From Adhaeribacter aerolatus (GTDB lineage: Bacteria > Bacteroidota > Bacteroidia > Cytophagales > Hymenobacteraceae), in contig NZ_BJYS01000015.1 of assembly GCF_007991635.1 (NCBI RefSeq), forward strand, positions 1-64,000: a stretch of 64,000 nt of DNA. Reading direction: 5' to 3'. The notes below the pieces were generated by a model, which saw only the letters and a program-made list of their open reading frames with translations, was not told the origin of the DNA and did not search any database. The position numbers and the translations under genes were made by a program. The first letter of the stretch is position 1; every line of letters begins with the position of its first letter. Of this stretch, positions 34,744-43,416 are shown in pieces.

Positions 34744-36274
34744 CTAGACCGGATATTAATGTCACCTTGTTTGCCCGGTTATAACTCAATAGCACCATGA
34801 TTCCGGATACCAATAATATGGCTTTTTCTTCGGACCTGTTCTGGCACACGAAGTTGCCCAGAGGCAGTTTCAGATTACTATATCACTTAAAGAAAAACGG
34901 CAGGGAAACAAAATTGAAACCAACCGGTGAACCAAAAACTTTCCATTCAGGCGAACCACCTCCATTTATTTAAACAAAACACCCTGTAAATGAACCCTAC
35001 CCAAAGTTTCGGGTTCTTTCTCTCCTCAAGTGACTTCTATGCAAAATACCTGACGAAAATGCCCTTTCCAGCGAGTAGACAGGGGTACGTCCGCAATTTT
35101 TGACGTACGTCGTTTTTTGCGTACGTGCCAAGTACGTCCGCAAATTTTGCGTACGTGGTTATTTGTCTCTAAAAACCACTTTCAATCTCTTGCAACACCC
35201 CACAATAGATAAATAAGGCAATTAATTAAATAAGTTAGATACTAAAATTTTAATTGATAAACACTTAAGAGAAAGCACCTATAACTACTTGTACTCCTAA
35301 TCATTACATTTTCCTAATAGCTAATTTAAAATGGCGTGTATGGGTAAAGACCTATCCTTCAATCTAGTAATTTGGAAACCAGTCAAACAGGGGTATCGAA
35401 GCAAATGTTTACGCATGGCACTACTTATTCAATACAATTAAAGTAGGCAAGAAAGCTATTAAAGAACTTAATTAGGCCCGGTTTATTTTAGGGCGCCGCT
35501 TTCCCTCACCCCTCCTCTTTATTTATTTCAGTATATATACCCTTAATGTTATCACATTTTAGTTTATCATACCCAAGAGGCGCCATTACGAGAAAACAAA
35601 CATAAGGTAGAGGTATCTAGCAGGTTCGATATTTAAATATCCTCTGACTCCAGTTTTTTCATGCCAAAGAATTCTCTTTTAAATTTGAATGGTTACAATA
35701 TCCTGCAGCCGGGTCGTATAGCAGGGAAATAGAAAGTCTCGGTTTAAATTCTAATCTTTCTTTTCTTTGGTACCTTGGCAGGCCACTTTCACCGTATCCT
35801 TGGCAAACTTTGCCGTAAGGTCATCCAGAAAGTGAATTAGGGTTTGTTCTTTAGCATGGTCGGTCTTGTCAGACTATAACTGCACAGTTGAGTATGGTGA
35901 TAGGAATAAAGTCTTAAGGTTTACAGAAGACTATTTCCGTAAGTCGCGCCTCTTAGAAAATCAATTAAGAGAAAAGTGCGTGTAATGCCTGATGAGTAAT
36001 TATCCAGTTCACAATAACCTGCTAATTGGGATATTAATTTGCTTATGTCAGAATTAACCTTTTAGGCTCTAAACCATTATCTTACAACCTACCTAATGCC
36101 CGAAAAAAAGAAAAGGAAGCAAATTTGCAATGAGGTCATTTTAATAAGATTTAATCAGGTGAATGACCTTTATTAGAAGTAACAACATCCAAGTTACTGC
36201 CAGTTTTGAGGAAATATAATTTTCCACTTTAACTCATTATCAATTGAATATTTGGTTAAACAGGAATTAAAAAA
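34744..36274. other. Long decayed region between the peptide cassettes and the polymerase pair
   Basis: About 1.5 kb with no intact gene. Two coding-looking fragments without starts are visible. One on the plus strand ends at about 35,475 (HYLFNTIKVGKKAIKELN). One on the minus strand at about 35,756-35,878 carries HAKEQTLIHFLDDLTAKFAK. It also contains the ACGTACGT repeat cluster listed separately. Confidence 0.5.
35085..35158. repeat. GTACGTCCGCAA / CGTACGT repeat cluster
   Basis: Two near-identical direct copies of about 27 bp (35,085-35,112 and 35,132-35,158) each begin GTACGTCCGCAA and end CGTACGT. A partial third copy (TTTTTTGCGTACGTG) lies between them. Each copy contains an inverted ACGTAC element, so the array has both direct and dyad symmetry, as in iterons, origin or operator arrays. 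It lies in non-coding DNA about 1.1 kb downstream of the polymerase cassette. Confidence 0.75.
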
Positions 36275-39217
36275 TTAATACCTAGGATCTTTCTGGAAAG
36301 GCAGCTTTGCTAATTTTTCCACTTCTATACTGGGGAAGCCGAATTCCTCCACCACTTTGCCGTAAAGCAGATATACGCCAGGACCTTTAAACGGCCAGGC
36401 TTTGAGCGAAGGCGGAAAATGTACCGTGTCGAAAAAGTCCCCGGCCGCATCCAGAAAAGTACCGAACTGCATGATTTCGCCTTTGACCGTGCGGACGTAC
36501 TTAGTGGTAACCAAAATGCCCAGTAACCGAACCTTTTGCCCCACATAGGAGGACAAGTCAGTGGCGGGTACCTCGCCCCGAAATTTGGTTTGCAGTAAAT
36601 CAAAATACGAGCAGGTTACCGGAAAGCCCAGTAGCTCCAGTTCGTCGTAAGCATCTTCTATGAGCGTGTGGGTGAGTGCCGGAAGGGTAAATGTTTTAAC
36701 CGGTGCTTGGAACAGTAGGTTAGTATTTCGGTGATTTACCTGATGCCCCAGCAGGAAATGGGCTTCCCAGAGTAAGGCTTTTTTACCCTGGCCGGTAAAG
36801 CGTAAGGCCTGTACCCGGATTAACAGCAAAAGCGCTTCTAAGGTAATACCAGTCCGCTGTACAAAACTCTCCAGGCTGGTATACAGGCCGTTTTGTCTCC
36901 GCTCAGCTACAATCTGATTGGCTATTTTCTGCTCAAGGTGCTGGATATGAATAAACCCCAGGTAAATATCTTTTCTAAAGATAGCGGTAGTCAGGGAGCT
37001 GTGGTTAACGCAGGGTAAGTGAATCACGGCTCCCGCTTTCTGCGCCTGCTGCACGTACACCCAGGTTTTATAAAAGCCGCCAAAGTTGTTGATGACCGCC
37101 GTCATAAATTCCAGCGGATAGTACGTTTTCAGATATAAACTCTGATAACTTTCTACGGCAAAGCTGGCTGAGTGGGCTTTGGAGAAAGAATAACCCGCAA
37201 AACTTTCTATCTGCCGCCACACCTCTTTGGTTAAGGCTTCCGGATAGCCTTTGGCCCGGCAATTACTAAAGAATTTATCTACCAGCTTCTGGAACTCGGT
37301 TTTAGACCGGTACTTACCGCTCATGCCCCGGCGCAGCACATCGGCATCGGCTAAGTCCAGGCCGGCAAAGTGGTGCGCTACTTTGATGACGTCTTCCTGG
37401 TACACCATGACCCCGAAGGTTTCTTTCAACTGTTCTTCCATCACCGGGTGCAGGTACTGGATTTTGTCGGGCGCATGAAACCGTTGGATATAGGTGCGCA
37501 TCATACCCGACTGGGCTACCCCGGGCCGGATAATGGAACTGGCCGCTACCAGGCTTAAATAATTATCACAGCGCAGCTTTTTGAGCAATCCCCGCATGGC
37601 CGGGCTCTCGATGTAAAAGCACCCGATGGTATCGCCGGATTTTAGCTGTTCTTTTACTTTCTCGTCCTGCTTAAACCGCTCCACATCGTGGGCATCGATT
37701 TTAATTTGCTGGTTCTGCCACACCAGGTCCACACAGTCCTTGATGTGCCCAATACCCCGCTGACTCAAAATGTCCAGTTTTTCAAACCCAATCTCTTCGG
37801 CGGTATACATATCCCACTGGGTAGTAGGCATTCCTTTGGGAGGCATATCCAAAGCCGTGTAACTGGTAATCGGCTCCTCTGAAATTAGTACACCCCCGGC
37901 GTGAATGCTACGCAGATTAGGGAAATCGGTCAGCAGTTTCCCATATTGGAATATTTGTTGGGTAAGGTGATTGGCATTACCCGGAGCATCGGGTTGTTCG
38001 ACCAGCGCATCCAATTCGGATTTAGGCAGCCCATAAACTTTTCCCAGTTCGCGCAGAATAGAATTTTGCTGGAACGTGCTCATGGCTCCCAGTAAGGACG
38101 TATGTTCTTTTTTGTAGCGCTTAAAAATATAATCGAGTACTTCATCGCGCTCATTCCAACTGTAATCAATATCAAAATCGGGCGGACTCGTACGTTTGGG
38201 GTTCAGGAACCGCTCAAAGTACAAGTCCAACTGAATCGGGTCCACATCAGTTATGTACAGACAATACGCTACGACGCTGTTGGCCCCGCTGCCCCGGCCC
38301 ACGTGGTAAAAGTTGCGCGATAGGGAATACCGGATAACATCCCAGGTAATGAGAAAGTAAGAGCTAAAGCCCAGTTTGTCGATAATGGCCAGCTCGTGGG
38401 CTACCCGTTGTTTGGCTTCCTGGTGCTGAGCGCCGTAGCGGTTGCGCAGCCCGTCCCAGGCGAGTTTCTCCAGCAGTTCTTTGTCGTCGGAGGCCGTGCC
38501 GGTAAACGTAAACTTATTTTTGCGGCTGTTAAAATCAAAACTAAATACCGCTGTCGTGGCCAGTTTCTCTGCATTGCGGATAAGCGCCGGAAATTGCTGG
38601 TATTTAGTCAGTAAATCCGTGCACGACAGGAAACAAGCATCATCGGAGAGACCATGGACCAGATTGAGCTGGCTTAACAGGATGTTGTTGTCAATGGCCC
38701 GTAAATGCCGGTGCAATGCCAGGCCCGTCTGGCTTTTACAGGTAAAGCGCCCCCACATCAACAATTTATCCGGGTGTTTTCTTACATCCGAAAAGTACAG
38801 CCTGTTAATATCGTTAGGAGCCACAGCTATGTATTCGTTCGCCCGCAACGGCTTTTCACTATTGTAGCTGACAAAAGGGTAAATAATAGAGGCACGGTTA
38901 AATTCCGGCGGAACATCGGGCAAGGGCTGGTGCCGAAGTAGGTAAGCGCTTAAAAAACGGTTCAACTCCCGGAAGCCCTCCTGGTTCTGAGCAATGCCGG
39001 TATACAGCCATTGGTTATCACGCCGGAACTCGATGCCCACCAAAGGTTGAATTCCTTGCGCCAGGCAGGCTTTGATAAAAGAAAATACGCCGGAACAGTT
39101 ATTAATATCGGTTAGGGCTAACGCTTTATACCCTTTGGCTCTGGCTTCCTGGGCGAGTTCTTCCGGCGAAAGGGTGCCGTAACGCAGGCTGTAGTAAGAG
39201 TGAACAAATGCCAGCAT
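36275..39217 (-). CDS. dnaE: DNA polymerase III alpha subunit, short DnaE2/ImuC-like
   Basis: C-family DNA polymerase of 980 residues, shorter than the replicative enzyme (about 1,160 or more) and close to error-prone DnaE2/ImuC polymerases. The N-terminal PHP domain begins VHSYYSLRYGTLSPEELAQE; the second metal His of the usual HxH motif is replaced (HSY), so PHP activity is probably lost. The palm has PDFDIDYSW (near residue 346) with catalytic aspartates. The finger/thumb and OB-fold (near residue 880, GQKVRLLGILVTTKYVRT) follow. It starts 4 bp after the DinB stop, so the two polymerases form an operon for translesion synthesis. Being on an island, it is not the essential replicase. Confidence 0.9.
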   Translation of the reverse strand: MLAFVHSYYSLRYGTLSPEELAQEARAKGYKALALTDINNCSGVFSFIKACLAQGIQPLVGIEFRRDNQWLYTGIAQNQEGFRELNRFLSAYLLRHQPLPDVPPEFNRASIIYPFVSYNSEKPLRANEYIAVAPNDINRLYFSDVRKHPDKLLMWGRFTCKSQTGLALHRHLRAIDNNILLSQLNLVHGLSDDACFLSCTDLLTKYQQFPALIRNAEKLATTAVFSFDFNSRKNKFTFTGTASDDKELLEKLAWDGLRNRYGAQHQEAKQRVAHELAIIDKLGFSSYFLITWDVIRYSLSRNFYHVGRGSGANSVVAYCLYITDVDPIQLDLYFERFLNPKRTSPPDFDIDYSWNERDEVLDYIFKRYKKEHTSLLGAMSTFQQNSILRELGKVYGLPKSELDALVEQPDAPGNANHLTQQIFQYGKLLTDFPNLRSIHAGGVLISEEPITSYTALDMPPKGMPTTQWDMYTAEEIGFEKLDILSQRGIGHIKDCVDLVWQNQQIKIDAHDVERFKQDEKVKEQLKSGDTIGCFYIESPAMRGLLKKLRCDNYLSLVAASSIIRPGVAQSGMMRTYIQRFHAPDKIQYLHPVMEEQLKETFGVMVYQEDVIKVAHHFAGLDLADADVLRRGMSGKYRSKTEFQKLVDKFFSNCRAKGYPEALTKEVWRQIESFAGYSFSKAHSASFAVESYQSLYLKTYYPLEFMTAVINNFGGFYKTWVYVQQAQKAGAVIHLPCVNHSSLTTAIFRKDIYLGFIHIQHLEQKIANQIVAERRQNGLYTSLESFVQRTGITLEALLLLIRVQALRFTGQGKKALLWEAHFLLGHQVNHRNTNLLFQAPVKTFTLPALTHTLIEDAYDELELLGFPVTCSYFDLLQTKFRGEVPATDLSSYVGQKVRLLGILVTTKYVRTVKGEIMQFGTFLDAAGDFFDTVHFPPSLKAWPFKGPGVYLLYGKVVEEFGFPSIEVEKLAKLPFQKDPRY

Positions 39218-39221
39218 AGGT

Positions 39222-40388
39222 TTAAGCTAATCCTGATTTTAAGCCCACGGCTCTTTTCACCGCATCCTCGCCGTAGCGGTTCCGGATTTTATCCATGGCC
39301 TGGTAGAGATTAGCCATTTCGGCGGTATCTTCAAATAAATCAATCTGCTGAAAACCTTGCACCAGGTTGCTCAGGCGTACCCCCAGTAAGCGCACGAGCA
39401 GCCGGCGGTTGTAGAGTTTCCCGAACAGTTCTTTGGCCTTGCGGATTAAAATATGGTCAGCCGCATTATAGGGAATCGTTAATTGCTGCGTGTGGGTATC
39501 AAAGTTGGCGTAGCGGATTTTGACCGTAATGCAGCCCGTCAGTTTGCCTTGCTTCCGGAGTTCAAATGCCAATCCTTCGGTCATGGAGACGAGCAGGTTA
39601 TTGAGTTTTACCATATCCGTGGTATCGGTGTGAAAGGTCTGCTCGGTGCTGATGGATTTTTGCTCGGAATACGGAATAACGGGCGTGCGGTCGATGCCAT
39701 TGGCTTTTTCCCAGATATGTACGCCTTCCTGACCCAGTACTTTCTGCATCATTTCCACCGGAATCATGGTCAGTACCTCAATGGTCGGAATACCCATGTT
39801 GCGCAAAAGCTGGTAATTTTTCTGCCCGACACCCGGTATTTTGCGAATAGATAAAGGCGCCAGAAACGGCTTCACCTGGTCCGGATGAACCTGGATTTCA
39901 CCGTTGGGCTTCGCCTGCCCGGTGGCAATCTTTGAAACCGTCTTGTTAACCGATAACCCAAAGGAAACCGGTAAACCCGTTTCTTTGATAATGGTTTGGC
40001 GTAATTCTTTTGTCCATTGCCAGGTACCGTAGAAGCGATCCATGCCCGATACATCCAGGTAATGCTCGTCAATCGAAGCCTTTTCGTAAACGGGTGCATG
40101 GGCCGCAATAATCTGGGTAACATCCTGGGAATACTTACTATAGGCTTCCATATCGCCCCGCAATACCAGGGCCTCGGGGCAGAGCTGACGGGCCATGCGC
40201 ATGGGCATACCCGCATGGACCCCAAAATACCGCGTTTCATAACTGCAACTGGCGACCACCCCCCGGTCTGAAGAACCACCTACCATAACGGGTTTGCCAA
40301 CAAGCTGAGAGTTGCGTAAGCGCTCAACCGAAATAAAGAAAGTATCCAGGTCCAGGTGAGCAATGGTACTGTTTTCTGTGAGCAGCAT
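39222..40388 (-). CDS. dinB: DNA polymerase IV (Y-family translesion polymerase)
   Basis: DinB-type translesion polymerase of about 388 residues. The first catalytic motif is HLDLDTFFISVE near the N-terminus, and the second is KASIDEHYLDVSGM near residue 105. The helix-hairpin-helix RKIPGVGQKNYQLLRNMGI and a little-finger domain follow. I chose ATG 40,388 because it begins eight residues before the first motif, and the palindrome lies immediately upstream; the longer frame from 40,418 would run through the palindrome. It is the first gene of the operon with the DnaE-like polymerase. No beta-clamp-binding tail was checked. Confidence 0.92.
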   Translation of the reverse strand: MLLTENSTIAHLDLDTFFISVERLRNSQLVGKPVMVGGSSDRGVVASCSYETRYFGVHAGMPMRMARQLCPEALVLRGDMEAYSKYSQDVTQIIAAHAPVYEKASIDEHYLDVSGMDRFYGTWQWTKELRQTIIKETGLPVSFGLSVNKTVSKIATGQAKPNGEIQVHPDQVKPFLAPLSIRKIPGVGQKNYQLLRNMGIPTIEVLTMIPVEMMQKVLGQEGVHIWEKANGIDRTPVIPYSEQKSISTEQTFHTDTTDMVKLNNLLVSMTEGLAFELRKQGKLTGCITVKIRYANFDTHTQQLTIPYNAADHILIRKAKELFGKLYNRRLLVRLLGVRLSNLVQGFQQIDLFEDTAEMANLYQAMDKIRNRYGEDAVKRAVGLKSGLA

Positions 40389-40390
40389 AG

Positions 40391-40428
40391 TTATCCGAAA
40401 AGCTAATATTTTTAGCAAATACGGATAA
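40391..40428. promoter_or_regulatory. Palindromic element at the dinB-dnaE start
   Basis: A two-part dyad: TTATCCG...CGGATAA (40,391-40,397 with 40,422-40,428) encloses GCTAA...TTAGC (40,402-40,406 with 40,412-40,416). It ends 2 bp before the dinB start codon. Its place suggests an operator (possibly damage-responsive) or a leader hairpin controlling the polymerase operon. Confidence 0.65.
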
Positions 40429-40603
40429 TTAATATAGATAAGCTATATATTTAAGAAATAAATATCCACACGTATTAGCGTTTATTAACATGTTCTTTAT
40501 ATTTGCCAATAATATTAGTTTTATATAGGCTGTTATACGGGCTTTTAGTCGTGTTAATCCTGTTTACAAAACTTAGTAAATGATAACCTTAAAAAATAGA
40601 ATT

Positions 40604-41002
40604 ATGAAAAATGCTAAACCATGGAAATTGGGAAATGGTAACCTAAAAGAAAAGTCTAAAATATCGCAGGAAGCACAGGCTTACCTGGATGAGGTAAACC
40701 AAAAGATTGATGCCTTTCGCGAAGGAAAACTAAAAGAAAGTTTGAAAGCATTAGGCTTTACTTTTAGTTCTGCTAAAGAAGAAGTAGACTTTAGAGCGAA
40801 AAGAATCACCTGTATTAAATTCTTAAACCGTCCGGGAAGAGCACAGCTGTATTTAGATTATGGTACCGCGAACAAGGTCATGCTGGCCGAATACAATACC
40901 GGTGAGATAATGGATTCGGGGGAGATTCAGGTTCGGGATACTTATTACGAAGCACCGAGAGCCGGGGCTAAGGAAAATGAACTGCATATTCAGCAGCTAT
41001 GA
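40604..41002 (+). CDS. Hypothetical protein, divergent from dinB
   Basis: A soluble protein of about 132 residues from MKNAKPWKLGNGNLKEKSK. A helical N-terminal half (QAYLDEVNQKIDAFREGKLK) is followed by a beta-rich part (RAQLYLDYGTANKVMLAEYN). No family recognised. Its stop overlaps the start of the next gene, so the two form an operon. It is divergent from dinB with about 200 bp between, so both may be controlled by the same region. Confidence 0.6.
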   Translation: MKNAKPWKLGNGNLKEKSKISQEAQAYLDEVNQKIDAFREGKLKESLKALGFTFSSAKEEVDFRAKRITCIKFLNRPGRAQLYLDYGTANKVMLAEYNTGEIMDSGEIQVRDTYYEAPRAGAKENELHIQQL

Positions 41003-41439
41003 TGACGACAGAAATATTTAAAACCTTCTGTAAAGGGAGGTCTTTGTCCTTACCGCACCTGGATAGTTTACTTGGCATTGAGGACAAAGAGTTAATGAGC
41101 GCTTATCAGTCTGGAGCCTTACCTGTTCCGGATGCTGTGAGCGAAAAGATAGAAGAAATCATTTTTTCTGACGTGGCCGAGTTACCTGCCAGCAGCCGGG
41201 AGGAAAAGTTAGACCAGCTATTAAGTGTGCTAAAACAACTACCTCATAAGGGCACTGCGGTAATTAACAGAATTGAACAGGCTATCCAGGATTCACAGCA
41301 CTTAGAAATAGACGTGGCGTATTTAGAACATGATGTATCCTTCTGGAAAGCGTTTCTGCAGCTTTATGAAAAGAAATGCCGAGCCGAAAAACTATATGTC
41401 CAAGGTTCTCTTTTTACTGATGCAGTTTGCTATTATTGA
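40999..41439 (+). CDS. Hypothetical protein, helical
   Basis: A 146-residue soluble protein with regularly spaced Leu/Ile residues (EEKLDQLLSVLKQLPHKG and VINRIEQAIQDSQHLEID), probably all-helical. It is coupled to the preceding gene by a 4-bp overlap. No family recognised. Confidence 0.6.
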   Translation: MMTTEIFKTFCKGRSLSLPHLDSLLGIEDKELMSAYQSGALPVPDAVSEKIEEIIFSDVAELPASSREEKLDQLLSVLKQLPHKGTAVINRIEQAIQDSQHLEIDVAYLEHDVSFWKAFLQLYEKKCRAEKLYVQGSLFTDAVCYY

Positions 41440-41479
41440 TGTGGCTTATCACATTTCTAAGGCGCTACACCTAACTAAT

Positions 41480-42241
41480 TTACCTGGAGTTAAGCTGCGG
41501 GGCAATATAATTCCCTAGCGTACTCTCGTACTCATCAATGGCCATTACTGCCATTTGTTTCGCTTCATAGGGCTTGAGGAGACTATACCATTGTTTTTCC
41601 TGCAATTTGTTATTCATCCATTTTCCCTCATCTTCTGGGGATAAAATAACCGGCATACGGTCGTGGTAAGACATCACGGCCGCATTGGCCTGGGTGGTGA
41701 TGATGGTAAAATAGCGGCGCACTTCCCCGGTATCCGGATAAAGGCTTTCCCGCCAGAGGCCGGCTAAACCGAAGGGTTCTTTATCTTTCAGGGTAAAGCG
41801 GTATTTTTGTTTCTGCGGCCTAGCTTTCTTCAATCGTTTTTTCTCCGCACTGTTTCTAATTGGATTGCCAAACATATCCAGTACTAAGCCGGCATCCGAT
41901 TCCAAAATAGTTTCTGGTGTTTCTGCCTCTATTTCTTTCCATTCAAAGAATCCGTCAATCGGAATGATGCATCGGTTGCGGGGTAATAAGCTGCGGAAGC
42001 GGGAGATAAATAATAAATTTTCCTGCCGGACATTAAAAGGTAAGGTAGGCTTACCATCCGGTTCTTTTTCGGGAGAAGCCCAGGTGGCCAGAATAGCTTT
42101 ATCCGTATCGGGTAGAATGATGGGCAACTGCTGAGAAGGACGGGCATCAAAGTTCTTTTCAAAGGCAATGCCCTCCAGTTTAGCTGCAAACCGGTGTTGT
42201 TTAGGAATATTATCTTTATCAATAGAGGCTCGTCCGCACAT
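41480..42241 (-). CDS. SOS response-associated peptidase (SRAP/YedK/HMCES-type)
   Basis: Protein that crosslinks to abasic sites in single-stranded DNA to protect them. The catalytic Cys2 is present (MCGRAS). Glu in IDGFFEWKE and His in SYHDRMPVILSPEDEG complete the active site. The length (253) and fold order are typical. In SRAP proteins the initiator Met is removed so that Cys2 becomes the N-terminal nucleophile. Its place near the DinB/DnaE pair on the island suggests a common DNA-damage tolerance role. It converges on the hypothetical operon to its left. Confidence 0.93.
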   Translation of the reverse strand: MCGRASIDKDNIPKQHRFAAKLEGIAFEKNFDARPSQQLPIILPDTDKAILATWASPEKEPDGKPTLPFNVRQENLLFISRFRSLLPRNRCIIPIDGFFEWKEIEAETPETILESDAGLVLDMFGNPIRNSAEKKRLKKARPQKQKYRFTLKDKEPFGLAGLWRESLYPDTGEVRRYFTIITTQANAAVMSYHDRMPVILSPEDEGKWMNNKLQEKQWYSLLKPYEAKQMAVMAIDEYESTLGNYIAPQLNSR

Positions 42242-42265
42242 ATAATTTATTCGTTAAAGCTGTTG

Positions 42266-42514
42266 ATGGATTTATATCAATTCAACTTCCAAAACTACGA
42301 AAATCGAGAAGCCTTGGTCTGGCAATACGGTTCTTTTATCTGTTTCCGAGAGGAAGATGATTTTAGGATAGTGCTGTATCACATGGGTAGCTTCTTTGCT
42401 GAAGTCTGGTACCATGTTCCAGATAACCAAATAGAACTGGTAAGGGGTTTTAAAAGCAGAAAAGCGCTGGAGCCGTATTTGGTAACGGTAGATTTGTCGG
42501 ATTTAGAAAGGTAA
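42266..42514 (+). CDS. Small hypothetical protein, 82 residues
   Basis: Begins MDLYQFNFQNYENREALVWQ and contains FRIVLYHMGSFFAEVWYHVP. It is aromatic and beta-rich, without signal or membrane helix. I chose the internal ATG at 42,266 because the longer frame overlaps the start of the SRAP gene. No family recognised; divergent from SRAP. Confidence 0.55.
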   Translation: MDLYQFNFQNYENREALVWQYGSFICFREEDDFRIVLYHMGSFFAEVWYHVPDNQIELVRGFKSRKALEPYLVTVDLSDLER

Positions 42515-42526
42515 GGTCTAAAGCCT

Positions 42527-42772
42527 TCATAAATCATAATTACGTTCTCCGGTATACACCTTAGCAGGTTGTAGCGTTTGGTACATGACATGGCTATCTG
42601 ACAGGGTCTTTAGGGCCGCGATTAAATCTTCCTGTATCAGAGCCGTTTTAAAGTTAAGTTCTACGTCCGGGATAATCGGATGGCTGCTGATGGACCATTC
42701 TTCAATCGAAGTGACTTCGATAAAGGACATGGCATCGCTTCGGCTTTCTGCTCGTAATTTATATTGCATCAC
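42527..42772 (-). CDS. Small hypothetical protein, 81 residues
   Basis: Unrecognised soluble protein (MQYKLRAESRSDAMSFIEVT ... VELNFKTALIQEDLIAALKT). Its composition is coding-like, with alternating strands and one helix. It converges on the 82-residue gene with about 12 bp between the stops. Confidence 0.5.
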   Translation of the reverse strand: MMQYKLRAESRSDAMSFIEVTSIEEWSISSHPIIPDVELNFKTALIQEDLIAALKTLSDSHVMYQTLQPAKVYTGERNYDL

Positions 42773-42854
42773 CGTTCTTTAATGTCATATATTGCTTTTT
42801 GCAAGGTTAAATACTCACTTTTTATAAGATTAAAGTTCATTTTATCTTCGTGGA

Positions 42855-43328
42855 ATGGCGGATTCATTACTCCCTAAAGTTGAACTACAGTTAAATATTC
42901 TCCTCGCCGGTGGGTTTAGGGATTTAGCGCTATATAGGATAAAGGTCAAAAAAGCGGGTAAAAAGAACGACTTTTTCTTAGCTGTCCAAATTAAGGCCAA
43001 TAAGGAAGCTGTATTGCTGGTAGATAAAGCCTGCCGTAAATTTCCAGATAAGGTTTTAACTGGCCTTGTTGCCCATGAACTAGCCCATATTGTGCAAGCC
43101 AGGCAATGTAAGTTCTACTTGCTCTGGAAAATCAGAGATATCCTATCATTGTTATCTGCAAAGCTGGAATCTTTAGAAGAGCGGGATGCAGATAAAATAG
43201 GTATTCAACGGGGGTATGGTGAAGAGATATTAGCTTTAGCCAAATACCTGCGCAAACATTATAAATCCTACACGACTGAGGAAGCCTTAACCATAGAAGA
43301 AATTAAGGCCTTGTACTATCAAAAGTAG
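42855..43328 (+). CDS. Small zincin metallopeptidase (M48/SprT-like)
   Basis: A 157-residue cytosolic protein with VAHELAHIVQ (HExxH near residue 74) and ESLEERDADKIGI (ExxxD near 110), the glutamate-zincin third ligand. It is much shorter than typical M48 proteases and lacks membrane helices, so it is a minimal peptidase domain. It is the third HExxH protein on the island, after the YgjP-like and DUF3267 proteins. Substrate unknown. Confidence 0.8.
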   Translation: MADSLLPKVELQLNILLAGGFRDLALYRIKVKKAGKKNDFFLAVQIKANKEAVLLVDKACRKFPDKVLTGLVAHELAHIVQARQCKFYLLWKIRDILSLLSAKLESLEERDADKIGIQRGYGEEILALAKYLRKHYKSYTTEEALTIEEIKALYYQK

Positions 43329-43416
43329 TGCTGCCACTACTGCCTTCTTTATCTATGGCTTTCTACGGATTAGCTTGTTCGAATAAAGTAGTCCTACCTG
43401 GTTAATATTAAGTTTT

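Noticed and set aside
36275-39217. Essential replicative DnaE
   Set aside because: It is shorter than the replicase, has an altered PHP motif, is paired with DinB and lies on the island.
41330-41518. A 62-residue frame overlapping the end of the hypothetical gene at 40,999
   Set aside because: It lies within another better-supported gene and runs into the end of the SRAP gene.
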